Shown here: piece by piece, positions 16,506 to 25,868 of the stretch
How positions within the stretch are numbered: the stretch's first letter is position 1
Layout: the number at the start of each line of letters is the position of its first letter
DNA from: Bacillota bacterium
Lineage (GTDB): Bacteria > Bacillota > Negativicutes > Sporomusales > CTSoil-080
Reading direction: 5' to 3'
NCBI GenBank assembly: GCA_017889635.1
Contig: JAGGAC010000017.1
Span: 1-64,000 of the forward strand
Length of the DNA stretch: 64,000 nucleotides
Made by a program: the position numbers and the translations under genes
Notes under the pieces: model-generated
The model's database searches: none
Seen by the model: only the letters and a program-made list of their open reading frames with translations
What the model was told of the DNA's origin: nothing

Positions 16506-16533
16506 AACAAGCACCAGGATTTTGGTGCTTGTT
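16506..16533 (-). terminator. hairpin between the cyclase and hydrogenase genes
   Basis: A perfect 10-bp stem AACAAGCACC/GGTGCTTGTT with an 8-base loop. The minus-strand tail GTTTATT is weakly U-rich. It probably ends the cyclase transcript. Confidence 0.55.
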
Positions 16534-16582
16534 GGAACAGGGGTGTCTAAAGCTGTTTGATTTTTGTGATCTCTATTTAAAA

Positions 16583-18964
16583 TCATATTTCTGAGGCAGT
16601 ACAGACGAGATTGCGACCCTGCTTCTTAGCTCGATATAAGGCATCATCAGCCATAGCGACAAGTTGGGCAATGTCGGGTAGTGGTGACCCATCAGCTGGA
16701 TTGTAGGTGACAACACCAAGGCTCGCGGTAATGCGGGCGGTAAAGGTGCCGAAGTTATCAGGAAACTCGCTACTTTCGACTTTATAACGAATTTTTTCAG
16801 CGATAGCAGAAGCGTCGGCGCTATTGCATTCTGGAAGAATAACAGAAAATTCCTCCCCGCCGTAACGAGCTGGAAAATCAATACTACGAACTGCTTGTTG
16901 GAGAATTTTGCCGATTTGACTTAGAAGTTTGTCGCCGATGGGGTGACCGTAGGTGTCGTTATAGTTTTTGAATTTATCCAGGTCAAGCATAATGAGGCTG
17001 AGTGGCCGTTTTAGAGTGACAGCCCGTCTAAGTTCGGTATTTAGAAACATATCAAAGTTGCGCCTGTTGGCAAGCCCGGTCAGACCGTCTGAAAGGGCCA
17101 TTGCTTTGACTTGATTATAAAGGTGAGCTTTTTCTAATCCAAGAGCGATCTGTTGCGCCATTAGTGCGGCAAAGGAGTCTCTCTCGAGTTGCTCTGGACT
17201 GATAAAGCGGCGCCAACCGATAATTATTAAACCCAATAGGCGATGATCTACTAGAAGTGGCATAATCATGATCGGAGCACTAGTAGCATCGGGATAATTA
17301 TCATTGAGGGGCGGAAATGCTTCGGCAGTGGTTACTGACGGAGAAAGAAGAGTAACCAGATCTACCAGTTTTGGATAGCTAGCGAGTTCAAAACTTGCTG
17401 GCTTGGAGTTTAGACCTACCGAAGTTTTATAAGTGAGAGTGCATTTTTTTTCATCGGTGACTAAAAAGCCTACACCGATATCAGCGTTTAAGGCTTTGAC
17501 AGCGTGGCTGGTGCTACTTTCCATGATGGTATCGGTATCAATGGTGGCGGCTGAAAACTGGGCTATTTGATATAGATATTGTTCTTCGCTTAGTCTAATT
17601 TTTGTTTGTTCGAACAATTCTGCGCTAGAAATAGCTGCGCCAGCGTGATGGCCTAGCGCTTTTAGGAGAAGGGCATCACGCTTGGTGAAAGCCCCCTTTT
17701 CGCTTGAGTATGCTTCGATAACGCCGATAATTTCATGATCATTAACCAGTGGGGCGCAAATAATTGACCGAATGCTGGAAAATATTAATTGAGGCCGGAA
17801 TATGTCTGGTTGCAGTGTAATATCGTCGGTATACTGAACTGATTTGTCAGCGCATGCTTGCCCAGCTAGGCTACATTTTAGTGGAATCTGGTCAGGCGGA
17901 GTATTGATGCCATAAGCAATTACAACCTTTAGGGCGGAGCGGTCTTTATTAAAAAGAGCAATGATACTTTGACGAACATCCATCAGATCAGCCACCATAT
18001 CGGCTATTGCCTCTAGAGTTTCATTAACATTTAGTTGCGATGAAATTATCATTCCTACTTTCGCTAGTGTGTCTTCGAAAAGGTCCTGTTGTTGTTCTGA
18101 TTCTTGGTATAGTTTAGCGTTATTTTCTGCAAGTTGCTCCATTTTTTCATTTAACTGAATAATTTCGTCGTATGGTTGGCGAACAACCAGAATGTAGAGT
18201 GAACGGAGTACAAAAAAGTCGGCTAGTAGTTTGAAAAAATGACCAGCGATATTTAGACTGAAGGCGGTGTGGAATCCAAGGGAAAAGCTGAAATCAGCTA
18301 AAGCGACGAATAATAATGCCACTTGGAGCAGTTTTCCAGCATTATCAGTGTTCTGGCGGTGCAGAATAAATAATGCCAATAGATCGACGACACAGACGAC
18401 ATATTGAGCGTAAACTGCTATCGGTTGGTTGTAGTAGTAGGCAGTTACATTTGGCCATAGGTTATAGTTGAGGATAATATTGGCGACAAGCCCGGTTGTG
18501 GCTACAAGTGTGCCGTAAAATAAAGTGCGATTCGATAAGAGGGTGCTATTTGAGCTATTGCCGTTAGTTGGCAATTTTATGGCAAAGAGAAGACCAAACG
18601 ACCAAATAAGATGAGAAAATACCCAAGCTGTTAACCAGATGTGTTCACCTACTGAATTCATGTCAGGTAAGCCAGCATAGAACAACATGTGTACCAGTTC
18701 AAGAATGGTAGCGCTCAGTACGGCTAGACTGATAGCAATAATACGTGGGCCAATTTGGGGTGCGGTCCCATACCAGGCTATAAAAAAGGTAATGAATCCC
18801 ATGCTAATACTGGCAATTTCAAATATGCCATGAAGAACGATTAGATAAGGCGTATAAAGAATAACTGAGTTTAGGCCATTACAGATAGTGAAAATAAATA
18901 AACCTAGTATTAGCGGTATGATTAAATTGTGAGTGTTGAAGTTACGGGAATTTTTGAGGTTCAT
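16583..18964 (-). CDS. membrane-anchored GAF-GAF diguanylate cyclase
   Basis: The predicted product makes cyclic di-GMP. The N-terminal ~260 residues contain seven or eight hydrophobic helices resembling the MASE3 sensor domain. A short coiled coil follows, then two GAF domains (roughly 300-440 and 475-620) and a C-terminal GGDEF domain. The active-site motif is intact as RYGGEEF. An RSID (RxxD) inhibitory site lies five residues before it, so product inhibition is expected. There is no EAL domain. The ATG at 18964 is chosen because GGGAGG is eight bases upstream; a GTG nine bases earlier is less well placed. The signal sensed is unknown. Confidence 0.9.
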   Translation of the reverse strand: MNLKNSRNFNTHNLIIPLILGLFIFTICNGLNSVILYTPYLIVLHGIFEIASISMGFITFFIAWYGTAPQIGPRIIAISLAVLSATILELVHMLFYAGLPDMNSVGEHIWLTAWVFSHLIWSFGLLFAIKLPTNGNSSNSTLLSNRTLFYGTLVATTGLVANIILNYNLWPNVTAYYYNQPIAVYAQYVVCVVDLLALFILHRQNTDNAGKLLQVALLFVALADFSFSLGFHTAFSLNIAGHFFKLLADFFVLRSLYILVVRQPYDEIIQLNEKMEQLAENNAKLYQESEQQQDLFEDTLAKVGMIISSQLNVNETLEAIADMVADLMDVRQSIIALFNKDRSALKVVIAYGINTPPDQIPLKCSLAGQACADKSVQYTDDITLQPDIFRPQLIFSSIRSIICAPLVNDHEIIGVIEAYSSEKGAFTKRDALLLKALGHHAGAAISSAELFEQTKIRLSEEQYLYQIAQFSAATIDTDTIMESSTSHAVKALNADIGVGFLVTDEKKCTLTYKTSVGLNSKPASFELASYPKLVDLVTLLSPSVTTAEAFPPLNDNYPDATSAPIMIMPLLVDHRLLGLIIIGWRRFISPEQLERDSFAALMAQQIALGLEKAHLYNQVKAMALSDGLTGLANRRNFDMFLNTELRRAVTLKRPLSLIMLDLDKFKNYNDTYGHPIGDKLLSQIGKILQQAVRSIDFPARYGGEEFSVILPECNSADASAIAEKIRYKVESSEFPDNFGTFTARITASLGVVTYNPADGSPLPDIAQLVAMADDALYRAKKQGRNLVCTASEI

Positions 18965-19067
18965 ATTATTCACCTCCCGGACAAAGTAGTAAAGTTGTTT
19001 TGTAATGTATTTTATGCCTGATAGGTGATAACGTTAACTCTATTAATGGAGTGAGGCGGATAATGCG

Positions 19068-19301
19068 GTGGAAAAGGTATGTCCGGTATGTAATGGAATG
19101 GAGGAAGCATCCTTTTGTTGTCCAATGTGTGGTGGACCATTAAAGGATGGCGGAGTGCTGGAAGACTACTTTGGTCCATACAGCCCATATATGGATATTG
19201 ACTCCTTTGCGGAAAAGAGTGATGCAAAATGTGTTCATTTGTTTTATTGCCCCAATTGCAACTATGATACATGGGTGGCTTGGAATTTGACTGTTGTTTA
19301 A
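19068..19301 (+). CDS. small zinc-ribbon-like protein, 77 aa
   Basis: Start at GTG 19068, with GGAGTGAGG about 13-20 bases upstream. The product has CPVC, CCPMC and CPNC knuckles, enough for one or two zinc ribbons. The middle part (DYFGPYSPYMDIDSF) is acidic and aromatic. I do not recognise a named family. It could be a regulatory or RNA-binding small protein. It precedes the DUF1540 gene by about 60 bases and might be co-transcribed with it. Confidence 0.55.
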   Translation: MEKVCPVCNGMEEASFCCPMCGGPLKDGGVLEDYFGPYSPYMDIDSFAEKSDAKCVHLFYCPNCNYDTWVAWNLTVV

Positions 19302-19359
19302 AGTAGGAATAGGAAATAGCTTATAGGCTAATAATAGGAGAAAAAGAAGGTGGTAAAAT

Positions 19360-19749
19360 ATGGCCAATAGTAATCCAATAGTAAAATGCTCCGTTGATCA
19401 GTGTACCCATTGGATGTCTGGCGATCAATGTATGGCAGCGAAAATTGGAATTTACAATGATGAAGAAACAGGTCAGTCGGAAACTTCGTCTGATACTCAA
19501 TGTAAATCGTTCCATGCAGGTAAAGGCGTTGGGGACTATGTTGGAGCACTCCATAACGCTAATATTGGAGGTTCAATTAAAGCTGCATTTGCCGATGGAA
19601 CTCAGATTACGCCTGCGGTAGAGTGTTATGTGAATAATTGCAAGTTTTGGGATCAAGGAAATTATTGCAAGGCTCCAAGTATCGAAGTTAATGGTATGAA
19701 TGTCGCGAAAAGCAGTGAGACCGATTGCAATACATTTGAAGAAGGATAA
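19360..19749 (+). CDS. DUF1540 protein with two repeats
   Basis: 129 residues with two copies of the DUF1540 pattern: about 8-50 (VKCSVDQCTHWMSGDQCMA...C) and about 85-127 (VECYVNNCKFWDQGNYCKA...C). Each repeat has four cysteines spaced as expected for a small metal-binding knuckle. DUF1540 proteins are common in spore-forming Clostridia and Negativicutes; their function is unknown. A good terminator follows. Confidence 0.88.
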   Translation: MANSNPIVKCSVDQCTHWMSGDQCMAAKIGIYNDEETGQSETSSDTQCKSFHAGKGVGDYVGALHNANIGGSIKAAFADGTQITPAVECYVNNCKFWDQGNYCKAPSIEVNGMNVAKSSETDCNTFEEG

Positions 19750-19754
19750 AGTAA

Positions 19755-19796
19755 AACAAGGATCTGTATCAGTGGCTGAGACAGATCCTTGTTTTT
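19755..19796 (+). terminator. intrinsic terminator of the DUF1540 gene
   Basis: A perfect 13-bp stem (19755-19767 with 19781-19793) is followed by a T run. Confidence 0.85.
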
Positions 19797-19856
19797 GGAA
19801 CCGGCGATTTTAATTAGTGAACTTGGTCAAGTGTAGTTCTTATAAATGTGGAAAGA

Positions 19857-21032
19857 TTAACTGGGCGCATCAGCAATACTTTTTTCTTTAAGCGGAATGG
19901 TGACTGCAATAATTACGGCCAAGGCTAAAGGAGCCACTGTCCATAAAAGAGCGCTTCTCAGGCCGATGATGTCAGCTGCAGCACCGGTGATAGCAACGCT
20001 AGCTCCACCAAGGCCAAAGCTCAAACCCAACATCATGCCGGATACCATTGCGGCACTATGGGGAATAATGTCTTGAGCCCAGACAATGGAGGACGGCATG
20101 ACGCCTTGGAGGGCAATTCCGCTGATGATCAACATGGCCCAGGAAAGAGGGGTTATTTCTCGGTTGGAGATAAAATATATTAGGGCTGGTACACATACTG
20201 TGAGTAAGGTGACAATGCAGGTTTTGCGGCCTAATTTGTCGTTAAGCCAGCCGCCGATAAAACCGCCGCAGGCACCGCTTATCAGGAATACGGTAATCAT
20301 TGTACCGGCCAAAGTAGGTGGATGTCCTTCGGTAGCCAGCAAGAGGGGGAGAAAATTTGGCAATGCTGTTTGTATCCAGGCTCTAAGCGCCATGACAGCA
20401 TTAAGTTTGATAAGACTGCTGGATTTATACCACGGAACAGCTTCTGTTATCTGGGAAACGTTAACAATATTTATGCGGTGAAGGCCGTGAAAGTAATAAA
20501 TTAGCGCCAGAATTATCGAAGGAGCAATTAGCCAAGGCAGGCTCGTGATGCCAAATTTGATTAAAAACAGCACCACACAAACCGGGGCAACAGCGAATCC
20601 GACATTGCCTCCGGCGATAAATAACGACATAAGCACACCTTTATTGTGCGTAGGGGTAACTTTATTGGTTAGGGTTGAGCCTAATGGATGAAATACTGAA
20701 GATCCCAGTCCGGAAAGGGCGACTAAAATCGCCAGTGTAAAAAAGTTTGGGGCGAAGCCCACAAAACACATGAAAAGAGCTCCTGCCGGGAGCGTAAGGA
20801 GTATTAACCAGGAATAGCCTTTCTTGTCGATGAAGTAGCCGCAAAAAGGCTGAAGAATGCTGGAAGTAAAAGAGTATAAGAGGATTAATAGACCAGCTGA
20901 TGTAAGTGATATATTTAGATTGGTAGTAAGCAAGGGTAAAAGAGGTGGAAGAAAGTTGTTGTAAAAATCGTTAAAAAAGTGACCTGCAGTTAACAGAGTC
21001 ACAGAAGAAGCGTATTTTTTTTGTATCTGCAA
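19857..21032 (-). CDS. MFS transporter, fosmidomycin-resistance (Fsr) type
   Basis: 391 residues with twelve predicted membrane helices of the major facilitator superfamily. The N-terminal GHFFNDFYNNFLPPLLPLL segment is typical of the Fsr-like drug exporters. The MFS loop motif appears as GGWLNDKLGRKT between helices 8 and 9. The substrate is not known. The DUF896 gene lies about 50 bases upstream on the same strand, so the two may share a transcript. Confidence 0.85.
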   Translation of the reverse strand: MQIQKKYASSVTLLTAGHFFNDFYNNFLPPLLPLLTTNLNISLTSAGLLILLYSFTSSILQPFCGYFIDKKGYSWLILLTLPAGALFMCFVGFAPNFFTLAILVALSGLGSSVFHPLGSTLTNKVTPTHNKGVLMSLFIAGGNVGFAVAPVCVVLFLIKFGITSLPWLIAPSIILALIYYFHGLHRINIVNVSQITEAVPWYKSSSLIKLNAVMALRAWIQTALPNFLPLLLATEGHPPTLAGTMITVFLISGACGGFIGGWLNDKLGRKTCIVTLLTVCVPALIYFISNREITPLSWAMLIISGIALQGVMPSSIVWAQDIIPHSAAMVSGMMLGLSFGLGGASVAITGAAADIIGLRSALLWTVAPLALAVIIAVTIPLKEKSIADAPS

Positions 21033-21079
21033 TATTAGGCTCCCTTTCGTTCTAAGATGAAACTATGCTAAAAATAATA

Positions 21080-21289
21080 CTAGTGCTTGTGGTGACAACC
21101 ACAGTTGCAGTTCTGGGTATGAGCATCGTTTTTGGCTGCGTCAAACACCGTTTTAATTTGATTTTTAATGTTATCAATATAAGCTCGGCGAAGTATAGCC
21201 TGTTCTTCTCTTTCGGTTTCAGTAAGTTTACCTTCACGTTGCTTACGGGCCAGCTCGTTGATTTTGGATACCATTTCCATGGTTATCAA
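21080..21289 (-). CDS. DUF896 (YnzC-like) protein with a His/Cys tail
   Basis: The first ~55 residues match the two-helix DUF896/UPF0291 family (INELARKQREGKLTETEREEQAILRRAYI), whose Bacillus members are linked to the SOS and stress response. This copy ends in NCNCGCHHKH, an extra metal-binding-looking tail that I do not associate with the family. The start is TTG at 21289, placed well behind GAGGTG; the ATG nine bases later is the alternative. Confidence 0.85.
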   Translation of the reverse strand: MITMEMVSKINELARKQREGKLTETEREEQAILRRAYIDNIKNQIKTVFDAAKNDAHTQNCNCGCHHKH

Positions 21290-21618
21290 GCTTTATCACC
21301 TCGTTTTGTTAATGTAAAAATACTATCAAAGTATTGGTTATTTTGCAAGTATGGCGTATTTTGACGTTTAAGGCCAACGCACTGGATAGGGTATGGATTT
21401 AACTTAGTTGTAAACAGATATGGGAGGTCATTTGGCTAAAGTTTTGTCAAAATGAGGCAGGAGAATCTTAAGAGAACTACGAATTAGTAACAAATTAAAT
21501 CGAATTTGGCGCCTGCAGTCGGTCTCAAAGTCGTAGTCTGACTGCGCGAGGGGCTTATTTTTATGCTTTTTTATCTTGGCGCTAGAAGTAAATATATTAA
21601 GAAGGTGTGTATGTAAAA
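21290..21618 (+). other. leader region of uraA with a GC-rich hairpin
   Basis: About 320 bases without a gene. Near 21511-21546 the arms GCAGTC and GACTGC (with flanking CGC/GCG) form a hairpin, followed by GGGGCTTATTTTTATGCTTTTTT. That could be an attenuator for the uracil permease. A PyrR binding loop was considered, but the consensus is not clearly present. Confidence 0.35.
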
Positions 21619-22941
21619 ATGGAAAAACGAGTTGTCCAGGTTGAAGAACGTTTACCGCTTGTTCAGACTTTGCCTTTGAGTATTCAGCACTTATTTGCTA
21701 TGTTTGGTTCTACTGTCCTTGTTCCTTTTTTATTTAAGGTTAATCCGGCTACTTCTCTACTGATGAACGGTATTGGAACACTTATCTATCTGTATTTTGC
21801 CAAAGGGAAAATACCGGCTTATCTTGGATCAAGTTTTGCGTTTATCGCGCCAGTATTTGCTGTGATGGCGATGCCCGGTCTAGGCGGTTACGCTGCAGCC
21901 CAGGGCGGTTTTATTATATTCGGTCTATTTTTTGTTATTGTGTCATTGATAGTCAGGGTGGCTGGTGTACGCTGGATTGACGTGATATTTCCGCCAGCGG
22001 CCATGGGGGCTATTGTAGCGGTTATTGGTTTGGAGCTAGTGCCTGCAGCCACTAACATGGCCGGGTTGACAGGCACTATGTTTGCGGATTCGAGCACGAT
22101 AACCTATGGTCAGGCGGTTACTGTTTCAATGTTTACTCTGGTAGTTACTATTTTCGGTTCGGTGCTTTTTCGCGGCTTTTTATCTGTTATTCCGGTGCTT
22201 ATTGGTGTTGTTGCTGGCTATATCATGTCGCTATATCTTGGTATTGTCGATTTTGAAAGTGTGGAAAAGGCTGCCTGGTTTGCAATGCCGGAGTTATATA
22301 GTCCAGTGTTTAATATTAATGCTATTCTGATGATTATGCCAGCAGCGCTGGTTGTTTTGGCCGAACACATTGGTCACTTGGTGGTAACCGGTAATATTGT
22401 AGGAAAAGATCTTCTTAAAGAACCTGGTCTTGACAGGTCACTTTTTGGTGATGGCATATCTAATATTTTATCCGGATTGGTTGGAGCTACACCTAATACC
22501 ACATATGGTGAAAACATTGGAGTTATGGCAATTACTAAAGTTTTTAGCGTGTGGGTAATTGGCGGTGCCGCTATTATTGCTATTTTAGTGTCATTTATTG
22601 GCAAATTTGCGGCTCTTATCCGTAGTATTCCTGTACCTGTTATGGGAGGCGTCTGTATTTTGTTGTTTGGAGTTATTGCGGTGGCTGGAATTAGGATGCT
22701 GATTGAAAAACAAGTGGATTATACCAAAGCAAAGAATCTTGTATTGACCTCAGTAGTGCTGGTTAGTGGTGTTAGTGGTGCAGCAGTAAAATTTGGTACA
22801 ATTGAGCTAAAGGGGATGGCGCTGGGAACAGTTGTTGCTATTATCTTTAGTTTGATATTTGAGTGCTTTAATCGTTTGGGATGGACAAGCTGCGAGGCAG
22901 GTGAACAAGGTATACCTGTAACAGAAGATGGCGTGGAGTAG
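21619..22941 (+). CDS. uraA: uracil permease (NCS2 family)
   Basis: The product imports uracil with protons. It is very similar along its length to E. coli UraA as I recall it: the LPLSIQHLFAMFGSTVLVPFLF start, the GKIPAYLGSSFAFIAPV helix, the FPPAAMGAIVAVIGLEL segment, and the substrate-site AEHIGHLVVTGNIVGKDL. The GATPNTTYGENIGVMAITKV loop is also present. Fourteen membrane segments are expected. I take ATG 21619, with AGGTG upstream; an in-frame GTG at 21607 is possible. It may be under attenuation control by the upstream hairpin. Confidence 0.92.
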   Translation: MEKRVVQVEERLPLVQTLPLSIQHLFAMFGSTVLVPFLFKVNPATSLLMNGIGTLIYLYFAKGKIPAYLGSSFAFIAPVFAVMAMPGLGGYAAAQGGFIIFGLFFVIVSLIVRVAGVRWIDVIFPPAAMGAIVAVIGLELVPAATNMAGLTGTMFADSSTITYGQAVTVSMFTLVVTIFGSVLFRGFLSVIPVLIGVVAGYIMSLYLGIVDFESVEKAAWFAMPELYSPVFNINAILMIMPAALVVLAEHIGHLVVTGNIVGKDLLKEPGLDRSLFGDGISNILSGLVGATPNTTYGENIGVMAITKVFSVWVIGGAAIIAILVSFIGKFAALIRSIPVPVMGGVCILLFGVIAVAGIRMLIEKQVDYTKAKNLVLTSVVLVSGVSGAAVKFGTIELKGMALGTVVAIIFSLIFECFNRLGWTSCEAGEQGIPVTEDGVE

Positions 22942-23020
22942 CAATTTGTAATATAATAAATTAAATGCGATATATTATTGTTCAAGGACAGGTAATTAAT
23001 TTATAGCGGAGCGTGGTTGT

Positions 23021-23290
23021 ATGAGAATCGTAATTACAATAATCGGTCAGGACCGTGTTGGCATTGTTGCTAGAGTCAGCAATGTTTTGGCTGAGCATAA
23101 CGTTAATATCCTCGATATTAACCAGAATATCATGAATGGCTTTTTTAATATGGTAATGATAGCTGATATGGGCGGAGCTTCGATGGCTCTGAAGGAACTG
23201 CAGCAACTTTTAAAGGACGAGGGGCAAAATATCGGGGTGGAAATTAAAGTCCAACATGAAGATATCTTCAAGATTATGCACCGAATTTAG
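23021..23290 (+). CDS. ACT-domain protein (UPF0237)
   Basis: 89 residues forming one or two ACT-like folds, opening MRIVITIIGQDRVGIVARVSNVLAEHNVNILDI, a classic ligand-sensing ACT start. This family is almost always encoded directly before a PFL-like (UPF0210) gene, as here 36 bases later. The pair is widespread in Firmicutes, and the exact role is unknown. Binding of an amino acid is likely from the domain. Confidence 0.92.
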   Translation: MRIVITIIGQDRVGIVARVSNVLAEHNVNILDINQNIMNGFFNMVMIADMGGASMALKELQQLLKDEGQNIGVEIKVQHEDIFKIMHRI

Positions 23291-23325
23291 TATAAATACG
23301 AAATTTTTATCAGAGGGGGTTCTTC

Positions 23326-24684
23326 ATGTTATCGGTTCAGGATATTCTTGAGACAAACAGGATGATAGAAGAGAATAAATTGGATGTGCGCACTATAACA
23401 ATGGGTATTAGCTTGCGTGATTGCGCTCATCCTGAGGTTAAGACATTTTGTAATAATATTTATGATAAGATTACCCGCACGGCGGAGCATCTGGTAGCGA
23501 CTGGCGAAGATATTGAGGCTGAGTACGGCATACCTATTATTAATAAACGGATTTCGGTGACACCGATTGCCATTGCAGCGGAGAGTTGTCGTACTGATAG
23601 TTTTTTACCTGTTGCTGAAGCGATGGATGCTGCGGCAAAAGCAGTAGGGGTAAATTTTATTGGCGGTTTTTCCGCACTGGTGGAAAAGGGATTTACTAAA
23701 GGTGACCGGGTATTGATTTCCTCTATTCCTGAGGCGTTAGCTAAGACCGAACGGGTTTGTTCATCGATTAATTTGGCGTCAACTAAAGCCGGTATTAACA
23801 TGGACTGTGTACAGGAAATGGGGGAGATTATCAAGAAGGCGGCGGAACTTACTGCTGACAGTGATGCGATTGCATGCGCTAAATTGGTGGTGTTTGCTAA
23901 TGTACCAGAGGATAATCCGTTTATGGCTGGTGCTTTTCATGGTGTCGGTGAGGGCGAGAATACAATTAATGTGGGTGTAAGTGGTCCTGGAGTTGTCAAA
24001 CGGGCATTGGAGGATGTAAAAGGTCAGAATTTTGGTGCCGTTGCTGAGACGATTAAACGAACAGCTTTTAAAATTACTAGAGTGGGACAACTTGTGGCAC
24101 AGGAAGCCTCTCGGCGTTTGGGTGTACCGTTTGGAATTATTGATTTGTCGCTAGCTCCAACACCAGCGGTTGGCGACAGTGTAGCGCATATTTTGGAGGA
24201 GATGGGAATTGAAAGTTGTGGCGCACCTGGAACTACTGCGGCACTGGCGCTACTCAATGACGCGGTGAAGAAAGGCGGACTAATGGCCTCATCGTTTGTT
24301 GGCGGCTTAAGTGGTGCGTTTATCCCGGTGAGTGAAGATGCGGGAATGATCGCGGCGGTAGAGTGCGGCAGTTTGACGCTGGAAAAACTTGAAGCAATGA
24401 CATGTGTTTGTTCGGTGGGGTTGGATATGATTGCTGTTCCTGGTGATATTTCGGCGGCCACGATTTCGGCGATTATTGCTGATGAAGCTGCGATAGGTAT
24501 GATCAATAATAAAACTACTGCGGTTCGAATCATTCCAGTACCAGGGAAAAAGGTAGGCGACCAGGTGAATTTTGGCGGCCTTTTAGGGCACAGTCCAATT
24601 TTGCAGGTCAATAAGTTTAAACCTGACGCGTTTATCGCCCGTGGAGGGCGAATTCCTGCGCCGTTGCGCAGTCTTACTAACTAG
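23326..24684 (+). CDS. PFL family protein (UPF0210)
   Basis: 452 residues, the usual length for the UPF0210/DUF711 family, which is distantly related to pyruvate formate-lyase-like barrels. Conserved stretches include [12 protein letters not shown] and [15 protein letters not shown]. No glycyl-radical motif is visible, so it is unlikely to be a radical enzyme. A strong RBS (GAGGGGG) precedes the ATG, and it is co-transcribed with the ACT protein. The function is unknown. Confidence 0.92.
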   Translation: MLSVQDILETNRMIEENKLDVRTITMGISLRDCAHPEVKTFCNNIYDKITRTAEHLVATGEDIEAEYGIPIINKRISVTPIAIAAESCRTDSFLPVAEAMDAAAKAVGVNFIGGFSALVEKGFTKGDRVLISSIPEALAKTERVCSSINLASTKAGINMDCVQEMGEIIKKAAELTADSDAIACAKLVVFANVPEDNPFMAGAFHGVGEGENTINVGVSGPGVVKRALEDVKGQNFGAVAETIKRTAFKITRVGQLVAQEASRRLGVPFGIIDLSLAPTPAVGDSVAHILEEMGIESCGAPGTTAALALLNDAVKKGGLMASSFVGGLSGAFIPVSEDAGMIAAVECGSLTLEKLEAMTCVCSVGLDMIAVPGDISAATISAIIADEAAIGMINNKTTAVRIIPVPGKKVGDQVNFGGLLGHSPILQVNKFKPDAFIARGGRIPAPLRSLTN

Positions 24685-24736
24685 TTTACTTTACAGTCCT
24701 AATTTTGTATTCTATAATTTAAAATAGAAACCGTTT

Positions 24737-24766
24737 AACCGTTTTCTTAAAGAAAGCGGTTTTTTT
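24737..24766 (+). terminator. intrinsic terminator of the ACT-PFL operon
   Basis: A 12-bp stem with one G-U pair (24737-24748 with 24750-24761) is followed by T residues. Confidence 0.8.
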
Positions 24767-24814
24767 CTAGGACTAATAAATAGAATTGGTTAGTTGGTTG
24801 GAGGTGGAGAGAAA

Positions 24815-25843
24815 TTGAGTATTAGGAAAGTGCGTGTGGATGATGCTGTTGGAATGGTAGTAGCTCATGATATGACTAAAATAGTGCCTGGTGAATATAA
24901 AGGACCGAAGTTTAGAAAAGGCCATATTATTTGCTCAGAGGATATTCCTCACTTAAAAGATATGGGGAAGGAGCATATTTATCTTATTGATTTGGCAAAA
25001 GGCCAAATTCATGAAAATGAGGCTGTACGACGAATGGCCCAAGCCGTTGTGGGAGAAAATGTTTTTTTGACTGAGGTAGTGGAAGGTCGGGTCAATGTGA
25101 AGGCGGCGGTGGATGGTTTCTTAAAAGTTGATCAAGGGGCAGTGGATGCTGTAAATGGTGTCGAGCATGCGGTATTGTCAACTTTGCATAGTAATCGTCT
25201 GGTGAAAGCCGGAGACTTGGTGGCCGGAGTTAAAATTGTACCGCTGGTAGTAGATGAGGCCACTGTGCAGGCGGTTGAGGCTATTTCTGCAGCTACAAGC
25301 CAGGGGATTGTCAGTGTAAAGCTACTTGCTGAAAAGTCCGTTGGAGTGGTTATTACCGGTAACGAGGTATTTTACGGGCGAATTGATGATAAGTACGCAC
25401 CGGTTATTGCCGCTAAAATGAACCAATATGGTGCTCGTATTCTGGGAACGGTATTCCAGCCTGATGAACGTGAGAAGATTGTTGCTGCTATTACTGAGTT
25501 TTACCAGCAGGGAGCAGATATTGTAATTGCCACCGGCGGTATGTCGGTTGATCCTGATGATGTTACTGCTGCGGCTATTAGATCAACCGGAGCCCAAGTG
25601 GTAACTTATGGCTCACCGGTTCTTCCGGGAGCAATGTTTATGCTGGCGTATCTTGGTAATATGGCAGTGCTTGGGATGCCTGCATGCGGAATGTATTCTA
25701 AGATAACGGTTTTGGATTTGGTGTTGCCGCGAATACTAACGGGAGAACAACTGACAAAAACAGATATTGCACGGCTTGGCTATGGAGGATTATGCGTTTC
25801 GTGTCCTGATTGTCATTATCCACAGTGTCCTTTTGGCAAATAA
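24815..25843 (+). CDS. molybdopterin-binding domain protein (MoeA-like)
   Basis: The C-terminal half contains the MoCF-type molybdopterin-binding fold: VGVVITGNEVFYGRI near residue 180 and the IATGGMSVDPDDVT segment near residue 240. The N-terminal half is a MoeA-like substrate domain (VDDAVGMVVAHDMTKIVPGEYKGPKF). At about 342 residues it is shorter than true MoeA and ends with a Cys cluster (CVSCPDCHYPQC) that could bind a metal. The start TTG 24815 follows GGAGGTGGAG. It may insert or transfer molybdenum/tungsten cofactor. The moaA-moaC-mogA genes lie far to the right. Confidence 0.85.
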   Translation: MSIRKVRVDDAVGMVVAHDMTKIVPGEYKGPKFRKGHIICSEDIPHLKDMGKEHIYLIDLAKGQIHENEAVRRMAQAVVGENVFLTEVVEGRVNVKAAVDGFLKVDQGAVDAVNGVEHAVLSTLHSNRLVKAGDLVAGVKIVPLVVDEATVQAVEAISAATSQGIVSVKLLAEKSVGVVITGNEVFYGRIDDKYAPVIAAKMNQYGARILGTVFQPDEREKIVAAITEFYQQGADIVIATGGMSVDPDDVTAAAIRSTGAQVVTYGSPVLPGAMFMLAYLGNMAVLGMPACGMYSKITVLDLVLPRILTGEQLTKTDIARLGYGGLCVSCPDCHYPQCPFGK

Positions 25844-25868
25844 TCGAATTTTGGAGAGGCTCGTTTTT

